This document shows positions 62,642 to 64,000 of a stretch of 64,000 bases of DNA, in pieces. The position numbers and the translations under genes were made by a program. This DNA comes from Gelidibacter sediminis (GTDB lineage: Bacteria; Bacteroidota; Bacteroidia; Flavobacteriales; Flavobacteriaceae). Each line of letters opens with the position of its first letter. Position 1 is the stretch's first letter. A model generated the notes under the pieces. It saw only the letters and a program-made list of their open reading frames with translations, made no database searches and was not told the DNA's origin. The DNA is taken from contig NZ_SOBW01000007.1 of NCBI RefSeq assembly GCF_004364975.1, positions 930,001-994,000 on the forward strand, given 5' to 3'.

Positions 62642-64000
62642 ATGGGAAAAATAACAGGATTTTTAGAATACGAGAGAGTTGACGAGCCTTACTTAGCGGT
62701 TGCAGAACGATTGGAAAATTATAAGGAATTCACCATTCCACTAGAGGAGAAAAAAGTAAAAGAACAGGGCGCACGCTGTATGGATTGTGGCATTCCCTTT
62801 TGCCATAGTGGCTGTCCCTTAGGGAATTTGATTCCAGATTTTAATGATAAAGTATACAAAGGCCGTTGGAAAGAGGCTGCTCAAATTTTACATTCCACCA
62901 ACAACTTTCCAGAATTTACAGGCAGATTATGTCCTGCTCCCTGCGAAGAAGCGTGTGTCTTAGGCATTAATGAAGATCCGGTGTCTATAGAAAACATTGA
63001 AAAAAACATAGTCGAAAAGGCCTTTGAAGAAGGATGGATTACAGCACGACCACCAAAATCAAGAACAGATAAAAAGGTGGCCATTATTGGTTCTGGCCCT
63101 GCAGGTTTAGCCGCCGCACAACAACTAAACCGAGCAGGACATACCGTCACTGTTTTTGAACGGGATGCCAAAGTAGGCGGATTATTGCGTTACGGCATTC
63201 CAGATTTTAAACTTGAAAAATCGATTATTGATCGGCGAATTGCGATTCTTGAGGAAGAAGGCATCACGTTTAACACCAACGCCCATGTAGGCCAAAATAT
63301 CAGTATAGAAACCATTAAAGCCGATTTTGACGCTGTGGTTTTATGTGGCGGCGCAACCGAGCGCAGAGGCATCCCAATAAAAGGCAACCACCTAAAAGGC
63401 GTGCATCAAGCCATGGATTTCTTAAAATTAAACAATCAATTTGTAGACGGTTTAATCAGTGAAGATGCAATTTTATCTGCAAAAGATAAGAACGTCATTG
63501 TAATTGGCGGTGGAGATACCGGCTCAGACTGCATCGGAACCAGCAATCGTCATGGTGCCAAGAGCGTGACAAATTTTGAAATTTTAAGCAAGCCATCTGT
63601 AGGACGACCTGCACATCAGCCTTGGCCCTATTGGCCTATGCGATTAAAAACAACCTCATCCCACCAAGAAGGTGTAGAACGGTTTTTCAGTGTCTCGACC
63701 AAAGAATTTTTAGGAGATAAAAATGGAAACCTCAGCGGATTAAAAACTGTGGAAGTGGAGTGGATTTTTAATGAAGGCCAACGCCCTGAACTTAGAGAAC
63801 TCCCTAATACAGAAAAACAGTGGGAATGCGATATGGTGTTGTTGGCCTTAGGCTTTATAGGTTCAGAAAAAACACTGGCAGAGCAATTTGGTCTCGAAAT
63901 GGATTTTAGAACCAACATAAAAGCTGCAACCACGGATTACGCCACGAACGTTCCCGGAATTTTTAGCGCTGGAGATATGCGCCGCGGACAATCCTTAATT
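62642..64000 (+). CDS. gltD: Glutamate synthase small subunit (runs off window)
   Basis: 453 codons are visible from ATG 62642 and the frame is open to the right edge. It supplies electrons from NAD(P)H to GltB. The N-terminal iron-sulfur domain has C46, C49, C54 and C58, then C97, C101 and C105. FAD motif GSGPAGLAAA lies near 149-158, a second Rossmann motif GGGDTGSD near 290, and AGDMRRGQS at the edge is close to the family C-terminus, so only a few dozen residues are missing. 34 bases after gltB, same operon. Confidence 0.94.
   Translation, partial: MGKITGFLEYERVDEPYLAVAERLENYKEFTIPLEEKKVKEQGARCMDCGIPFCHSGCPLGNLIPDFNDKVYKGRWKEAAQILHSTNNFPEFTGRLCPAPCEEACVLGINEDPVSIENIEKNIVEKAFEEGWITARPPKSRTDKKVAIIGSGPAGLAAAQQLNRAGHTVTVFERDAKVGGLLRYGIPDFKLEKSIIDRRIAILEEEGITFNTNAHVGQNISIETIKADFDAVVLCGGATERRGIPIKGNHLKGVHQAMDFLKLNNQFVDGLISEDAILSAKDKNVIVIGGGDTGSDCIGTSNRHGAKSVTNFEILSKPSVGRPAHQPWPYWPMRLKTTSSHQEGVERFFSVSTKEFLGDKNGNLSGLKTVEVEWIFNEGQRPELRELPNTEKQWECDMVLLALGFIGSEKTLAEQFGLEMDFRTNIKAATTDYATNVPGIFSAGDMRRGQSLI

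Noticed and set aside
1-64000. CRISPR arrays, tRNA/rRNA genes, insertion sequences, prophage or defence genes
   Set aside because: No regularly spaced repeats, cloverleaf-like sequences, transposases, integrases or defence-type proteins were recognised; the ORFs are housekeeping and biosynthetic.

Overview
This is a single stretch of a low-GC Bacteroidota chromosome, almost certainly a member of the family Flavobacteriaceae. The evidence is the gene order pdxA-yceD-rpmF-fabH-accB-accC, the lack of clear Shine-Dalgarno sequences, several matches to the Bacteroidota -7 promoter box (TAnnTTTG), and a flexirubin/aryl-polyene locus with a tyrosine ammonia-lyase of the Flavobacterium type. There are no rRNA or tRNA genes, CRISPR arrays or insertion sequences in view.

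Layout. 1-13 kb holds housekeeping genes: a partial MFS transporter, recJ, an OsmC-type protein, a uracil-DNA glycosylase, a flavoprotein disulfide reductase, rsmI, a conserved hypothetical, tdk, alr, mscL, asd, a prolyl oligopeptidase lipoprotein and an ABC ATPase. 12.99-19.5 kb (minus strand) is a compact biosynthetic operon around a type III polyketide synthase, with its own ketosynthase, dehydratase, FabL-like enoyl reductase, ACP, phosphopantetheinyl transferase, methyltransferase and FAD oxidoreductase. 19.6-28.1 kb returns to housekeeping: a Gre-like factor, mtgA, a DAO-family oxidase, the fatty-acid block accC/accB/fabH, rpmF, yceD, pdxA and ribE. 28.35-49.27 kb is a flexirubin/aryl-polyene cluster of about 21 kb: a divergent halogenase-like flavoenzyme, then about 20 tightly packed plus-strand genes from the tyrosine ammonia-lyase to an alpha/beta hydrolase. 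49.4-64 kb holds a 1235-residue phosphoesterase-like outer-membrane barrel protein, an SLC13 permease, PEP carboxylase and glutamate synthase; gltB is broken by a frameshift and gltD runs off the window.

How the genes fit together. In the large cluster, tyrosine would be deaminated to 4-coumarate, activated by the acyl-adenylate ligase, and extended by ACP, KS, KS-CLF pair, ketoreductase and two hot-dog dehydratases into an aryl polyene. It would then be tailored (methyltransferase, halogenase-like flavoenzyme), acyl-transferred and moved to the outer membrane (LolA-like and MMPL proteins). In the smaller operon, the KS/DH/ER/ACP set would build a reduced acyl starter for the type III PKS. 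The resulting phenolic or pyrone lipid would be methylated and oxidised. The product of this second operon cannot be read from sequence. No DarA/DarB dialkylresorcinol genes were seen, so a possible link between the two clusters is the most interesting open question here. The only phosphopantetheinyl transferase seen lies in the small operon and may serve both.

The main oddities are: a single-base frameshift in gltB; a missing in-frame start codon in the FAD oxidoreductase at 18.3-19.5 kb; two dehydratases with complementary missing catalytic residues; a KS partner lacking its catalytic Cys; a degenerate phosphoesterase joined to a possible kinase-like segment and a beta-barrel; and an inverted repeat between overlapping divergent promoters at the head of the pigment cluster.
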